This document shows positions 50,632 through 59,802 of a stretch of 61,739 bases of DNA, in pieces (position 1 is the first letter of the stretch; every line of letters starts with the position of its first letter). The notes beneath the pieces are model-generated. The model was not told where the DNA came from, searched no databases, and saw nothing but the letters and a program-made list of their open reading frames with translations. The DNA comes from an uncultured cyanobacterium (lineage in GTDB: Bacteria > Cyanobacteriota > Vampirovibrionia > Gastranaerophilales > Gastranaerophilaceae): contig CABUXT010000009.1 in assembly GCA_902495705.1 (NCBI GenBank), forward strand, positions 1-61,739. The letters are read 5' to 3'. The translations under genes and the position numbers were made by a program.

Positions 50632-50952
50632 ATGAACATAAAAAATCTGTTTGGACGAAAGATAAAAGAATATCGCAAAAAGAAAAATCTAACACAGGCA
50701 CAATTGGCGGAGCTTGTGAATGTAGATGATAAACATATAAGTTGTATTGAGAGCGGTAAAAATTTCCCGTCCGCAGATTTAATAGAAAGACTAGCAACAT
50801 CATTAGAAGTTGAACCCAAAGATTTATTTGAATTTTATTATTTACAAGATACAGAAGATTTAAAAGCTGATATAGATAATATGCTTGAGAAACTAAACAA
50901 AGACGAACTTGCACTAACACACAAATATATCAGGACTTTTTTATTAAAATAG
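50632..50952 (+). CDS. XRE-family regulator of the nuclease locus
   Basis: A 106-residue protein. HTH_3 domain at about 7-62 (LFGRKIKEYRKKKNLTQAQLAELVNVDDKHISCIESGKNFP, in parts) and a helical C-terminal dimerisation segment. It is divergent from the nuclease operon and converges with the KAP NTPase gene without a gap. It resembles C-proteins that control restriction systems. RBS GTGAGG. Confidence 0.88.
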   Translation: MNIKNLFGRKIKEYRKKKNLTQAQLAELVNVDDKHISCIESGKNFPSADLIERLATSLEVEPKDLFEFYYLQDTEDLKADIDNMLEKLNKDELALTHKYIRTFLLK

Positions 50953-52476
50953 TTATGACACTTTTATACTGTATAGTAATTCGGGATTATCAATAATCTT
51001 TTGATAATTACATTCCCTGTCATTATCATTGTCATCTGAACCATATTGCCATTGATATTTTTTTATAATTTCTTGCTGAGTTAAAGCGACTTGTTCTATA
51101 ATATTTATATTTTTAACTATTTCATCACAATCTTGATATTCATTCTTAATATCAATAATATTCTTACTCATATTACTAAAAAATTGCCGTACTTCTTCAT
51201 ATGTTTTCTCTGAATTTGTATTATGGCAATATTCATTTATAAACATCCTGTAATTATTCGCATTTACAATTTGACTTTGCTTGTTACGTGGATATTCAAT
51301 TCTTGTTAATTGTCTTAATTCATTATAATAATGTGATAAATTCAAGATAGAATCTTTTGCGTTCTTGTTTCTTGACGTTGTATAATGTTCTTTGTAGAAA
51401 CAGTGTTCTGCAGGCAGCGGATATTTAAAATAAAAGTCTTTATTTACATTTTTATATGCCATTATACACGCTAACCACTGTACACGAATTGGTTCATAAA
51501 AATTATTGCAAATTCTTAAAAGTTCTAATGAATAATCTTTTAATTCTCTAATTGTCAAACAAGCATTAAAACTATATCTTGCAAACCAGTTTCTTAAATA
51601 TTCCACACTGTTGTATTTGTTACTATTTTGTATTAATAGATTTTTGGACAAAGCCTCAGCTAATTTTTCATTGGTTAAATATTGATTTACAACATATAAG
51701 TAATCACTATCAATAGGCTTTTTTAAAACCCTTTCATCGTTAAAAAACTTTTGGAAATAACTTTCTCTACATTTTCTATCTTTATTTTCTATTCCATACA
51801 AAGATTTAATACAATCATTCAGTGCTTCTTTATTTGTTGGTAGTATTACAAAGAGACCTTCTATGTCAAAAAAATGTTTTATACATTCTAAAGTTTTCAT
51901 TGCATAATCAGGACGACAACGGTCTAGTTCATCAACAATAATGATAAGTTTCTTTTTTGGAATTTTATTTATGAAAGATTTCATTTGTTTTCTAAACTCA
52001 ACCATTGGGTCTACCTTGTCTTTAAAAGCATTAATTAGTTTATTTGTTGAAATGCTAACACCAATACCAGTAGAGAATGAAAAAGCTTCAATAATTTTTT
52101 CTGTTGTTGTAAATAATTTTGTGGCATTAGCTTTATACTTTTCAGCTTTGAATTTGTTGTGAATATAATTAATAATTACCTTTGAAAAAGCCAAAAATGG
52201 TTCTTGCATATAATCATTTTCCCAAACACTAAAATATATAACATCATATTTATAATTTCTTAGATATTGAGTAAATCTGGTGCTAAAAAAGGTTTTTCCC
52301 ATTCCATAATCTGCAGATAATAATAAAGAATGTGGTGTCTCTTTTGTGTCAATATCATTTTTTAAGGCCTTCGCAAAATCTTTTGTACTTTCAAAGCAGT
52401 CTAGAAATGGGTCTTTTTTATATTTTACGAATTCAGCACCTTTTAGTTTGAAAATATTTGCTTTATCTAATGCCAT
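50953..52476 (-). CDS. KAP-family P-loop NTPase
   Basis: A 507-residue protein of the KAP (Kidins220/ARMS and PifA) NTPase class. Walker A is SADYGMGKTFF (Lys61) and Walker B IIIVDELDRCRPDYA near 177-191, with FSVWENDYMQEPFLAF between them, all typical. A weakly hydrophobic stretch at about 128-150 may be the membrane-associating insertion common in KAPs. The F-plasmid protein PifA, which excludes phage T7, belongs to this class. In a defence-like neighbourhood, phage exclusion is plausible but unproven. RBS TAGGAG. Confidence 0.88.
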   Translation of the reverse strand: MALDKANIFKLKGAEFVKYKKDPFLDCFESTKDFAKALKNDIDTKETPHSLLLSADYGMGKTFFSTRFTQYLRNYKYDVIYFSVWENDYMQEPFLAFSKVIINYIHNKFKAEKYKANATKLFTTTEKIIEAFSFSTGIGVSISTNKLINAFKDKVDPMVEFRKQMKSFINKIPKKKLIIIVDELDRCRPDYAMKTLECIKHFFDIEGLFVILPTNKEALNDCIKSLYGIENKDRKCRESYFQKFFNDERVLKKPIDSDYLYVVNQYLTNEKLAEALSKNLLIQNSNKYNSVEYLRNWFARYSFNACLTIRELKDYSLELLRICNNFYEPIRVQWLACIMAYKNVNKDFYFKYPLPAEHCFYKEHYTTSRNKNAKDSILNLSHYYNELRQLTRIEYPRNKQSQIVNANNYRMFINEYCHNTNSEKTYEEVRQFFSNMSKNIIDIKNEYQDCDEIVKNINIIEQVALTQQEIIKKYQWQYGSDDNDNDRECNYQKIIDNPELLYSIKVS

Positions 52477-52775
52477 AATATAAAACTCCTACATAAATAC
52501 TAACATAAAAAATATTCTCGGTAACTTTATACCTCACACCACTAAAACATTTCATCATTCACCAGAGAATGTTCTCATTCTAAATTATTTAGGCGGGAAT
52601 TTTTAAGCCGAGAAAAATCTCTAATTGGGGAATTTTGTGTCCACAACCACGAAACCTCATCACACAATGAGAGGGGCTATATGGGGGATATTACCAAAGT
52701 GGGGAATGTAAAATTTTCTAAACAATGTTCTAATATTAATAGAAAAACTAAAAGGAATATAATTTGGAGGTATAA
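52477..52775. other. Spacer KAP/SIR2 genes with palindromes
   Basis: No gene. GAGAA-TG-TTCTC palindrome at 52565-52576. An ..ATATTCTCGGT.. motif recurs near 48162. A good RBS (TTGGAGG) precedes the gene at 52776. The two genes are divergent, so both promoters should lie here. Confidence 0.5.
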
Positions 52776-53807
52776 ATGAGTATTAAAACATTTTCTCAAG
52801 TATTAGAAGAATGCAAAAAGAATGGCTTTAAGAAAAATTTGCTAGTAGGTAACGGTTTTAGTATTGCTTACAATAAAGAAATATTCTCCTATGATAAACT
52901 TTTTGAATATTCTGATATGAGCGAAAATGTAAAAGGTGTATTTAAAGAATTTAACACTTATGATTTTGAAATAATTATAAAAAAATTTACAGAAGCTCAT
53001 AGACTATTTAAAAAATACAAACCTGATAATAAGATAGCTGAAGAATTACTTTGGGAAGCGAATAACATAAAAGGGAAATTAGTTCATTCTATTTCAGAAA
53101 AACATCCGCATTCTCAAACTGAAATAAGCGAAAATAGAATATTTAATACTCTTATATTTCTTTCCAACTTTGATAACATTTTTTCTTTAAATTATGACTT
53201 GTTGTTATATTGGGTACTTATGAATAAAAATGATTTAAAACAAAAATATCCACTGATAAAAAATGTTTATAATATTAATGATGGTTTTCATGGGAGTACA
53301 TCTTTAACTTGGGGATATAACAAAGAAGAACAGAATGTTTTTTATTTACATGGAGCATTACATCTTGTAGAGGGTTATATTAATGTTGTTAAAATAAAAA
53401 ATAATGAAATTGATAATTTAATATCAATTATACAATCAAATTTAGAACGAAATTGTTTCCCTTTGATTGTAGCAGAAGGAAGCATGGTTGAAAAATTGAG
53501 AAAAATTAAGCACAATGAGTATTTAAACTATTGTTACGATAAGTTGTCTTGTATTGAGGGAAATTTAATAATTTATGGTCATTCTTTAGCAGAAAATGAT
53601 AATCATATATTTAAACAAATATCTAATAATATAAATATTAAAAATATTTATATTAGCATATATGACCCTGAAAATAATTATGAAACGGTTTCAGAAAAGG
53701 CATTAAATATTTTCAGAAAAAGAATGGATAAAGCTCCTTTAAAATTAAATTTCTTTGATGCTGCAACAACAAATATTTGGAGTAATAATCCCTTGAAAGA
53801 TATGTAG
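52776..53807 (+). CDS. SIR2-like (DUF4917-type) protein
   Basis: A 343-residue protein. LLVGNGFSIAYN (25-29 GNGFS) is a Rossmann-type loop; SLNYDLLLYW near 137 and FYLHGALHL near 190 are the SIR2-like/DUF4917 active-region motifs, and LIIYGHSLAENDNHIF near 266 is the second typical block. SIR2-like domains in phage defence degrade NAD or bind related nucleotides. Its position next to a KAP NTPase and nuclease suggests defence. The stop is 3 bases before an att-like core. Alternative: a housekeeping DUF4917 protein of unknown role. Confidence 0.82.
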   Translation: MSIKTFSQVLEECKKNGFKKNLLVGNGFSIAYNKEIFSYDKLFEYSDMSENVKGVFKEFNTYDFEIIIKKFTEAHRLFKKYKPDNKIAEELLWEANNIKGKLVHSISEKHPHSQTEISENRIFNTLIFLSNFDNIFSLNYDLLLYWVLMNKNDLKQKYPLIKNVYNINDGFHGSTSLTWGYNKEEQNVFYLHGALHLVEGYINVVKIKNNEIDNLISIIQSNLERNCFPLIVAEGSMVEKLRKIKHNEYLNYCYDKLSCIEGNLIIYGHSLAENDNHIFKQISNNINIKNIYISIYDPENNYETVSEKALNIFRKRMDKAPLKLNFFDAATTNIWSNNPLKDM

Positions 53808-53809
53808 TA

Positions 53810-53903
53810 GGTAGCTCGTTGGCTCATAAGAGGCTTTTTTTGTTTTTTAACTTAATTTGCTTGATTGATATAATCAGTGTTATTGGTATTTATAAAATAC
53901 TTA
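53810..53903 (+). repeat. Internal att-like core plus repeat of the element's left end
   Basis: GTAGCTCGTTGGCTCATAAG (53811-53830) copies the tRNA anticodon region with two changes. A 38-base stretch (53866-53903) is identical to 45410-45447, directly right of the left att site. The combination looks like a second element left end, i.e. a tandem or remnant insertion. Confidence 0.8.
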
Positions 53904-54030
53904 CTATATAGACATGTAAATAAAACTAGAATACAAATATTTTTCACCCAAATAATATTTTTATTTATCCCCGCCTGTTTTATAAAAAATCATAACTAAA
54001 AATTATAATAAATGATACTTATAATTCCCC

Positions 54031-54225
<195 letters not shown>

Positions 54226-54233
54226 TTTATTTT

Positions 54234-54264
54234 AAAGGGTTTTAGCAACTTGCTAAAACCCTTT
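54234..54264 (+). terminator. Terminator after tRNA-fMet
   Basis: AAAGGGTTTTAGCA-ACT-TGCTAAAACCCTTT with a T run, 9 bases after CCA. Confidence 0.92.
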
Positions 54265-54330
54265 TTTAGTGCAAAAATCGGCAAAAGTTGCAAAAAAGTT
54301 GCAAATTTATTTTTGTTATATAATTTTCTC

Positions 54331-55038
54331 ATGCAAATCGATATATTTTTATTAAAAATCTTATTTTTATTTTTTCCTGGAATAATTGCCTTTTTTGTAA
54401 TTGAATTATTAACAGAGGTTAAAGCTAAAAATTCTTTACATCATATCCTGTATATTTTTGTATTAGGTCTTGTTTCTTATAGCTTATCTGAAATAATATA
54501 CAAAATTATTAATCTTATTACTAATTTCATTCATTTTAATTTTGGTACAAAACTTTTTTCCTTTAATATAAATCTAACATCCATTAATATAAAAGGAGAT
54601 TTTATCAAATGTCTTTTTAGTGAAAAAGCTATTCCAAATCTTTGGAATATTATATTCACAACATTAATAGCGCTTGCAATTGGTATTCTAATTACTTTTA
54701 TTATTCAAAATGGGATTATTCACAAATGGGCCCAAAAGTGGAATATTTCAAGAAAATTCAGTGATACTACTGTTTGGGGATATATATTTAATTCAAAAGA
54801 TTTAAGTCAATGGATAACAGTAAGAGATATAAAAAATGATTTAGTTTATCAAGGTTGGTTATCAGTTTTTTCAGCAGAAAATAAAAATAATGAACTATTC
54901 ATGACAGATGTAATTGTTTATAAAAATTCAACAGGAAAAGAATTATATAAGACTTATGGACTATATATAACGAGAAAAGAAGATGATTTAACTATAGAAT
55001 TTTATAAGCCACAAAAGGAGACTAAAGATGAAAAATAA
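54331..55038 (+). CDS. DUF6338-like membrane protein
   Basis: A 235-residue protein with three membrane segments (FLLKILFLFFPGIIAFFVIELL, HHILYIFVLGLVSYSLSEIIYKI and NIIFTTLIALAIGILITFII) and a cytoplasmic C-terminal domain (DTTVWGYIFNSKDLSQWITVRDIK, VYQGWLSVFS). The DT-W-YIF..WITVRD pattern resembles DUF6338. The ATG at 54331 has no RBS; the frame open from 54199 would read through the tRNA. A tiny gene follows in operon. Confidence 0.75.
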   Translation: MQIDIFLLKILFLFFPGIIAFFVIELLTEVKAKNSLHHILYIFVLGLVSYSLSEIIYKIINLITNFIHFNFGTKLFSFNINLTSINIKGDFIKCLFSEKAIPNLWNIIFTTLIALAIGILITFIIQNGIIHKWAQKWNISRKFSDTTVWGYIFNSKDLSQWITVRDIKNDLVYQGWLSVFSAENKNNELFMTDVIVYKNSTGKELYKTYGLYITRKEDDLTIEFYKPQKETKDEK

Positions 55039-55171
55039 AACACACATAGCAAACAATGGCTATACTAAATTTAATGAAGGTTACGAAAAAAAAGGTGGAG
55101 TAAATACGGATAAAAAAACACCTAGACCAGAAGCTCCAAAACCACAATCAACAAACAAAAGAACTAAGTAG
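55028..55171 (+). CDS. 47-residue partner with GY motifs
   Basis: ATG at 55028 follows AAGGAG by 7 bases and overlaps the previous gene by 11. The peptide has NNGYTKFNEGYEKKGGVNTD and a Pro/Lys-rich tail. Repeated GYxK/GYxx motifs resemble tiny companions of such membrane proteins. Its 3' end overlaps the convergent integrase gene by 24 bases. It is too short for ordinary gene finding but well supported by its RBS. Confidence 0.65.
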   Translation: MKNKTHIANNGYTKFNEGYEKKGGVNTDKKTPRPEAPKPQSTNKRTK

Positions 55172-56278
55172 ATAATTTGTGTTATCTATATTATTGTTAA
55201 AGTTACTAACAATAATATTATTAAGTAAATTCACACACTTATCATTCACTTCCGGCAATAAGTGAGTATACAAATCCATTGTCATAGTAATTGATGAATG
55301 CCCTAGTTGGTGTTGGACATATTTCATTGGGGCACCGTTTGCAAGTAATAAACTAGCATAGGTATGTCTTAAATCGTGGAATCTAATTTTATCAATTCCG
55401 GCTCTGTTTAAAGCAGGCAAAAATCTTCTTTTTGCCAAATTATCAGCACTTTGATAGTTACCATTAGAATTAGGGAATACTAAATTTAATTCACTATGCG
55501 GGCAAGCCAAACGCCATTCTTTCAAAACTTTTGCTAACTCATTAGACATATCAATCACTCTGATTTTACCAGTTTTTGGAGTTCCTAATCTGCCATGAGT
55601 GTAATTTTTATCTACTGTAATTTTCTGAGTAATCCAGTTTATTGAATCCCAAGCCAAAGCCAATATTTCCCCCTTTCTCATGCCGGTAAATATTGCGGTA
55701 AATAACAAAGGATAAAAATCCGGATATATGGTTTTTGTTTTGTTTAATAGAGCTTGAACTTCAACGGTCGATAAGGCTCTAATCTTTTCATTTTTAGCAA
55801 CTTTAAGATTTTTAATTCTAGCTAAAGGATTTCTTACAGGTACATCATTATCAATCATAAAATTGAATATTGAACCAAGAAAGACCATATACTTATTAAC
55901 AGTAGAATTCTTGCGTCCTTTATCCAACATTGCTTTTCTAAATTCTTTTACCAAAATTGGAGTTATTTCGCATAATTTCATATCGCCAAAGAATGGATAA
56001 ATGTGATTATCAAGATACCCTCTGTTTGTTGCAATTGTGCTGGGCTTACAGTTTGTACTAACATGTAAGCGCATATATAACTCACCGGCTTCTTTAAGAG
56101 TAACTTTTGTATCAACAGGATTGAGTCCTTTGTTCAAATCTTCATAGATTTTAGCTTGAGCTTTTTCGGCTTCGACTTTTGTTTTGAAGCCTTTTTTAAT
56201 TTTTCTCTTGCCTTTTAGGTCTTTGTAATCAAATTCCCATTTGCCTGTTGTTTTGTTTTTTCTTACTGATTTTATCAC
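55148..56278 (-). CDS. Tyrosine recombinase (integrase) of element 2
   Basis: A 376-residue integrase. N-terminal arm-binding domain (KWEFDYKDLKGKRKIKKGF), SAM-like domain with LGSIFNFMID, and catalytic motifs TGMRKGEILAL, HDLRHTYASLL, LGHSSITMTMDLYTH. It is unlike the element 1 integrase in sequence. The start is a GTG at 56278 with AAAGG upstream. Located about 920 bases from the tRNA, it probably recognises its 3' end. Confidence 0.93.
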   Translation of the reverse strand: MIKSVRKNKTTGKWEFDYKDLKGKRKIKKGFKTKVEAEKAQAKIYEDLNKGLNPVDTKVTLKEAGELYMRLHVSTNCKPSTIATNRGYLDNHIYPFFGDMKLCEITPILVKEFRKAMLDKGRKNSTVNKYMVFLGSIFNFMIDNDVPVRNPLARIKNLKVAKNEKIRALSTVEVQALLNKTKTIYPDFYPLLFTAIFTGMRKGEILALAWDSINWITQKITVDKNYTHGRLGTPKTGKIRVIDMSNELAKVLKEWRLACPHSELNLVFPNSNGNYQSADNLAKRRFLPALNRAGIDKIRFHDLRHTYASLLLANGAPMKYVQHQLGHSSITMTMDLYTHLLPEVNDKCVNLLNNIIVSNFNNNIDNTNYLLSSFVC

Positions 56279-56388
56279 TTTTAAAACCTTTTTATCTTGA
56301 AAGAACTAGAAGGGAATGTCCCTTCTAAATTCTTCTTTTATTTCTATTATCACTTTAACGTGTTTCTTGCGTACTGTAAGCACTTTGA

Positions 56389-56598
56389 CTAAGAAATGCT
56401 AAAATCATTTGTTTCTGGAGCTGGTCCAAGCTCATTTTCTTTAATAATTTCAGTAAGCCTAATGCTTAAAACAGCATCTTCAACATGTTCAAATTCTTTT
56501 GTTTTTTCTAACCTGTAAGTTATGGGAACAAGTTTATATTCTCCCCATTTTTGCGTATTCTTGTCTAATGCGACGATTGACATTACTTCATTTGACAT
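56389..56598 (-). CDS. Small protein of element 2, unknown
   Basis: A 69-residue protein with a strong RBS (AAAGGAG). It reads MSNEVMSIVALDKNTQKWGEYK.. and ends ENELGPAPETNDFSIS. Between integrase and excisionase genes, it may be an accessory factor; no family is recognised. Confidence 0.65.
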   Translation of the reverse strand: MSNEVMSIVALDKNTQKWGEYKLVPITYRLEKTKEFEHVEDAVLSIRLTEIIKENELGPAPETNDFSIS

Positions 56599-56637
56599 AA
56601 TTTTCTCCTTTCATTTTTAATGTCATAACTTTGTATT

Positions 56638-56805
56638 CTAAAAAGAATTTTGTTGTATAAATTCTTGAATTTTTTCACTTTCAAAAAGAAGTCGCCCTCC
56701 TAGTTTTACAAACGGGATTTCTTTTCTATGTACCCAACGGTAAAGTGTCGAAGTTGAAATCTTCAAAAGTTTTGATAAATCGTTTATATTGTATAAATTT
56801 TTCAT
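56638..56805 (-). CDS. AlpA/excisionase-type HTH protein
   Basis: A 55-residue protein: MKNLYNINDLSKLLKISTS, then LYRWVHRKEIPFVKLGGRLLFESEKIQEFIQ. This is the helix_turn_helix (PF12728) pattern of excisionases. It would steer the nearby integrase toward excision. Start at 56805 follows AAAGGA. Confidence 0.88.
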   Translation of the reverse strand: MKNLYNINDLSKLLKISTSTLYRWVHRKEIPFVKLGGRLLFESEKIQEFIQQNSF

Positions 56806-56980
56806 AGTATAGTATCCTTTGCTTAAATTGGTCTAAAATCTAGTAATAACTTAACTTTTAAGTATTTAGAGGATGCAGGAAAGAATCGCGAGAATAGACT
56901 TCTGCAAAAGACTCTAGCAAAGAGAGAAAGAGTCGAAAGAATTATTATTCTTTATTTTTAATCCTTTTCCTGCAATTTTT

Positions 56981-59089
56981 CTATATCAAGTCATCAGCTT
57001 CTTTGTGATATTTCTTCTCTTTGGGTTTCTTAGGAGATTTCTTGATATTATAAAAATAGGTTCTATCTTTTGTTGTTCCTATAGCTTTTATCACTCCGTC
57101 AGCTAAAAGTTCGGAAAACACATTGTTTACTGTTCTATCAGAACAGCCCGCTATACACTTGAGAGATTTAGCAGAAAAACCAATTTCAGGCATACTTGAT
57201 AGAACATTAACAATTTTTTCTTTTGCCTGCTGAGTTTTGTTTTTCCCAGTATTCGATACTTCATCAGTGGTATAAATTACTTGAATATATTGATTATCAT
57301 TATTTGATATGACAAATTGAAAAGGTTCAATTGGTTTAAACCAAGTTTTAGCACAAATAACAGTATTGTATTTTTCGTCTTTTGTACTTTTTTCTGTGTC
57401 ATGTGCAATAGCAAGCATTAAGCCGCATAATCTGGCTGTAACAAAACTTCCAATCAAGTCGCTTTGGTCAAGCCCTTTTCTCTTTTCGTTAGAACCTCTT
57501 TTTCTAGAATGGTGACACAATAAAATTGAACAATCATAATTAGAAGTTAATTTTCTTAAAAAATCAATTGGCTCTTTCACGTCTTTTTGTTTATTCTCAT
57601 CGCCATCGAAAAAAGAAATAAAGGTATCAAAAATAACGAAATCCGGTTTATATTCTTTCAATAATGTTTTAAGATTTTCTTGTCCTTGTTCATTCGTTAA
57701 ATCAATAGAAAAGCCTTTTGATTCAGCCTCATAACGATTGACAAGTTTAAAATATTTATCATCAGGGTTATAAAACATTTGTTTCAATCGATTTTTCATG
57801 ATTGTGTTTGGAAAATCCCCTTGAAAATATAGAACTTTCATAGGTCTTTCAACTTGATAATGATTAAAAATAGCTTCGCCCCTGGTTAATTTAGCCGCTA
57901 TATCCATTGCCAAAATTGTTTTTCCAACTCCAGGCTCACTAAAAATTACACTTACAAGTTTTTTGGCAAATAAATCTTTAACCACCCATTTTACATCTTC
58001 TTCCTGCATTAAGTCGCTTGTGCTTTTTAATAAAGATAAAAGCCCGTTTTTATCAATTTTTGTAGATTCCTCTCTATTTTGTTTAGGTTCTTGGCTTTTT
58101 AAATATGGGCAATTTCCACATATTGTTTCGTCATCAAAGTTTGAACAACCTTTAATATGATTTATATCTTCGATTTTATAAGTCGATTTTATGGCTGCTT
58201 TCCTTTGTGGAATTTCATTATCGTTATTCTTTTCTGCAATATTTATAATCAAATTTTCCGCTTCATCTTGTGTGATATTTAATTTTTTGCGGCAAATTCC
58301 AGCTAAAGACATCGCCAAATCTTGTCTATTACCTTCTACCCAATTGTTTTCTGCAAATTCAATACAAGGTAATTTTTCTTGAGGTTCAACATCTTTTTTT
58401 GATTGATTATATTCAACAATATTAATTGCATTTTTTATAGTTTCTTCAATTTCCCTAATTGCTTCAAAAGGTTTGCCTTGAACCAAACAATTATTTTTAT
58501 TTTCAAAAAATGATTCTTGAATAAATCCTTCTTTATCTAGCATTCCAAAAAATGGTAAAAATATTACTGAAACACCTTCGCCCTTTGGGAAAAGCTCAAT
58601 AAGACCATTTTTTATTTTTAGTTTAAAATTTTCTTCAATTATTTTACCTAATTGTTTTTGTACCAAATTTCTATTAATAGGATTACTAAAGAAAATAAAA
58701 ATATGAAATCCCTTACCTTTAGATTTTTCTATTACAGATTTCCAACCTAGTTTAGATAAAATCGTCTTTTGTAATCTACAAGCTAAATCATACTTTTCTT
58801 CAAAACTTTGTTCCTTAAAATCAATATCAATTACTGCTGATGTAATTAAATTAATGTCTCTTTTTAATTCGCAAGAAACTCCAAGTCTTATTTCACCTTT
58901 CATATGCTTTCCAAGCAAATCAAAAAACTTTTCTGTTGAAATGCCTTCTTTTACCTCATTAGGGATTTTTAAATCCTTCCCAGAAAGATAAAAATATCTT
59001 TTGTTGTCCCCATAAAATCTGTTTAATAATGCTTTAACTGGAAACACTTTAGCATTGTTTTGTCTCAATTCATCTGATGTTCTAATCAT
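56981..59089 (-). CDS. Primase-helicase replication protein of element 2
   Basis: A 702-residue protein. N-terminal region resembles an archaeo-eukaryotic-type primase (VIDIDFKEQ with DxD near 88-90, SKGKGFHIFIFF with the His near 129). A cysteine cluster (CSNFDDETICGNCPYL) lies near 330. A RecA/RepA-like AAA domain follows with Walker A FSEPGVGKTILAM near 385-393 and Walker B DFVIFDTFISFF. A C-terminal winged helix (SAKSLKCIAGCSDRTVNNVFSELL) ends the protein. It should start replication of the excised element. Start at 59089 is set by AAAGGAGG. Confidence 0.86.
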   Translation of the reverse strand: MIRTSDELRQNNAKVFPVKALLNRFYGDNKRYFYLSGKDLKIPNEVKEGISTEKFFDLLGKHMKGEIRLGVSCELKRDINLITSAVIDIDFKEQSFEEKYDLACRLQKTILSKLGWKSVIEKSKGKGFHIFIFFSNPINRNLVQKQLGKIIEENFKLKIKNGLIELFPKGEGVSVIFLPFFGMLDKEGFIQESFFENKNNCLVQGKPFEAIREIEETIKNAINIVEYNQSKKDVEPQEKLPCIEFAENNWVEGNRQDLAMSLAGICRKKLNITQDEAENLIINIAEKNNDNEIPQRKAAIKSTYKIEDINHIKGCSNFDDETICGNCPYLKSQEPKQNREESTKIDKNGLLSLLKSTSDLMQEEDVKWVVKDLFAKKLVSVIFSEPGVGKTILAMDIAAKLTRGEAIFNHYQVERPMKVLYFQGDFPNTIMKNRLKQMFYNPDDKYFKLVNRYEAESKGFSIDLTNEQGQENLKTLLKEYKPDFVIFDTFISFFDGDENKQKDVKEPIDFLRKLTSNYDCSILLCHHSRKRGSNEKRKGLDQSDLIGSFVTARLCGLMLAIAHDTEKSTKDEKYNTVICAKTWFKPIEPFQFVISNNDNQYIQVIYTTDEVSNTGKNKTQQAKEKIVNVLSSMPEIGFSAKSLKCIAGCSDRTVNNVFSELLADGVIKAIGTTKDRTYFYNIKKSPKKPKEKKYHKEADDLI

Positions 59090-59179
59090 TCTTCTTCCTC
59101 CTTTGAGTCCCATTTTGTCAAATTTTTTTAAAATAGTGAATGATTAAATTTCGACTTTACACCGACAAAACTATAAAAT

Positions 59180-59557
59180 TTAAATTATGGCATATTCTTG
59201 GTAATAGTTATTTGTATTTAAATGATAATGGAATTTTTCAGCAGCTGGAATAAATAAAGGTTCTTTGTTTGCCTTTCTTAATTCTTCATTAATCCTTTCA
59301 AAATATCGTTGATAACTTTCTGCTTCTGGTTTAAAATTATTTAATTCTTCCAGTTTTTCAACTGAAATTATTTTGTCATTTTGATACATATCGATAGTTT
59401 GAGTTAAATATTTAATTTTCTTTTTAGTGCCTTTCAACTTAACTCCTTTAATCCAGATTTTTTCCATTGTTTTATCAATTAAAATTGCAATATCGCCCTG
59501 CGGATATTCAGGATTTACTTCATAAGATTCATTCCAATCAATACTTAATTTTTTCAT
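59180..59557 (-). CDS. Hypothetical protein of element 2
   Basis: A 125-residue soluble protein, not recognised. Strong RBS (AAAAGGAG). It starts MKKLSIDWNESYEVNPEYPQGD and has a helical middle with a Tyr-rich end. It lies upstream of the primase in the same direction and may share its transcript. Confidence 0.7.
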   Translation of the reverse strand: MKKLSIDWNESYEVNPEYPQGDIAILIDKTMEKIWIKGVKLKGTKKKIKYLTQTIDMYQNDKIISVEKLEELNNFKPEAESYQRYFERINEELRKANKEPLFIPAAEKFHYHLNTNNYYQEYAII

Positions 59558-59761
59558 TTTTTCTCCTTTTGCTTTCTATTCCTATTATCGTAAGTAATTT
59601 TAGTTAGAAAAGTTTTAAAAAGAGAAAAACGCAAAAATTTTACAATAAAAAAGTATTATATACATCTCTATATTGTAATAATGCTGATTTCAGTTTTGCA
59701 ATTCCCTCTAAACCGAAAAAACGTTAATTTTACTATATGAGATATACATAGATATAAAAAA

Positions 59762-59794
59762 TCAGCTTAACAATATTGCAAAATGTTAAGCTGA
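59762..59794 (-). terminator. Terminator of the 59803 gene
   Basis: TCAGCTTAACA / TGTTAAGCTGA stem, 11 bp, followed on the minus strand by a T run. 59558-59761 upstream of the 59180 gene holds nothing else recognisable. Confidence 0.8.
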
Positions 59795-59802
59795 AAAAAG
59801 TT

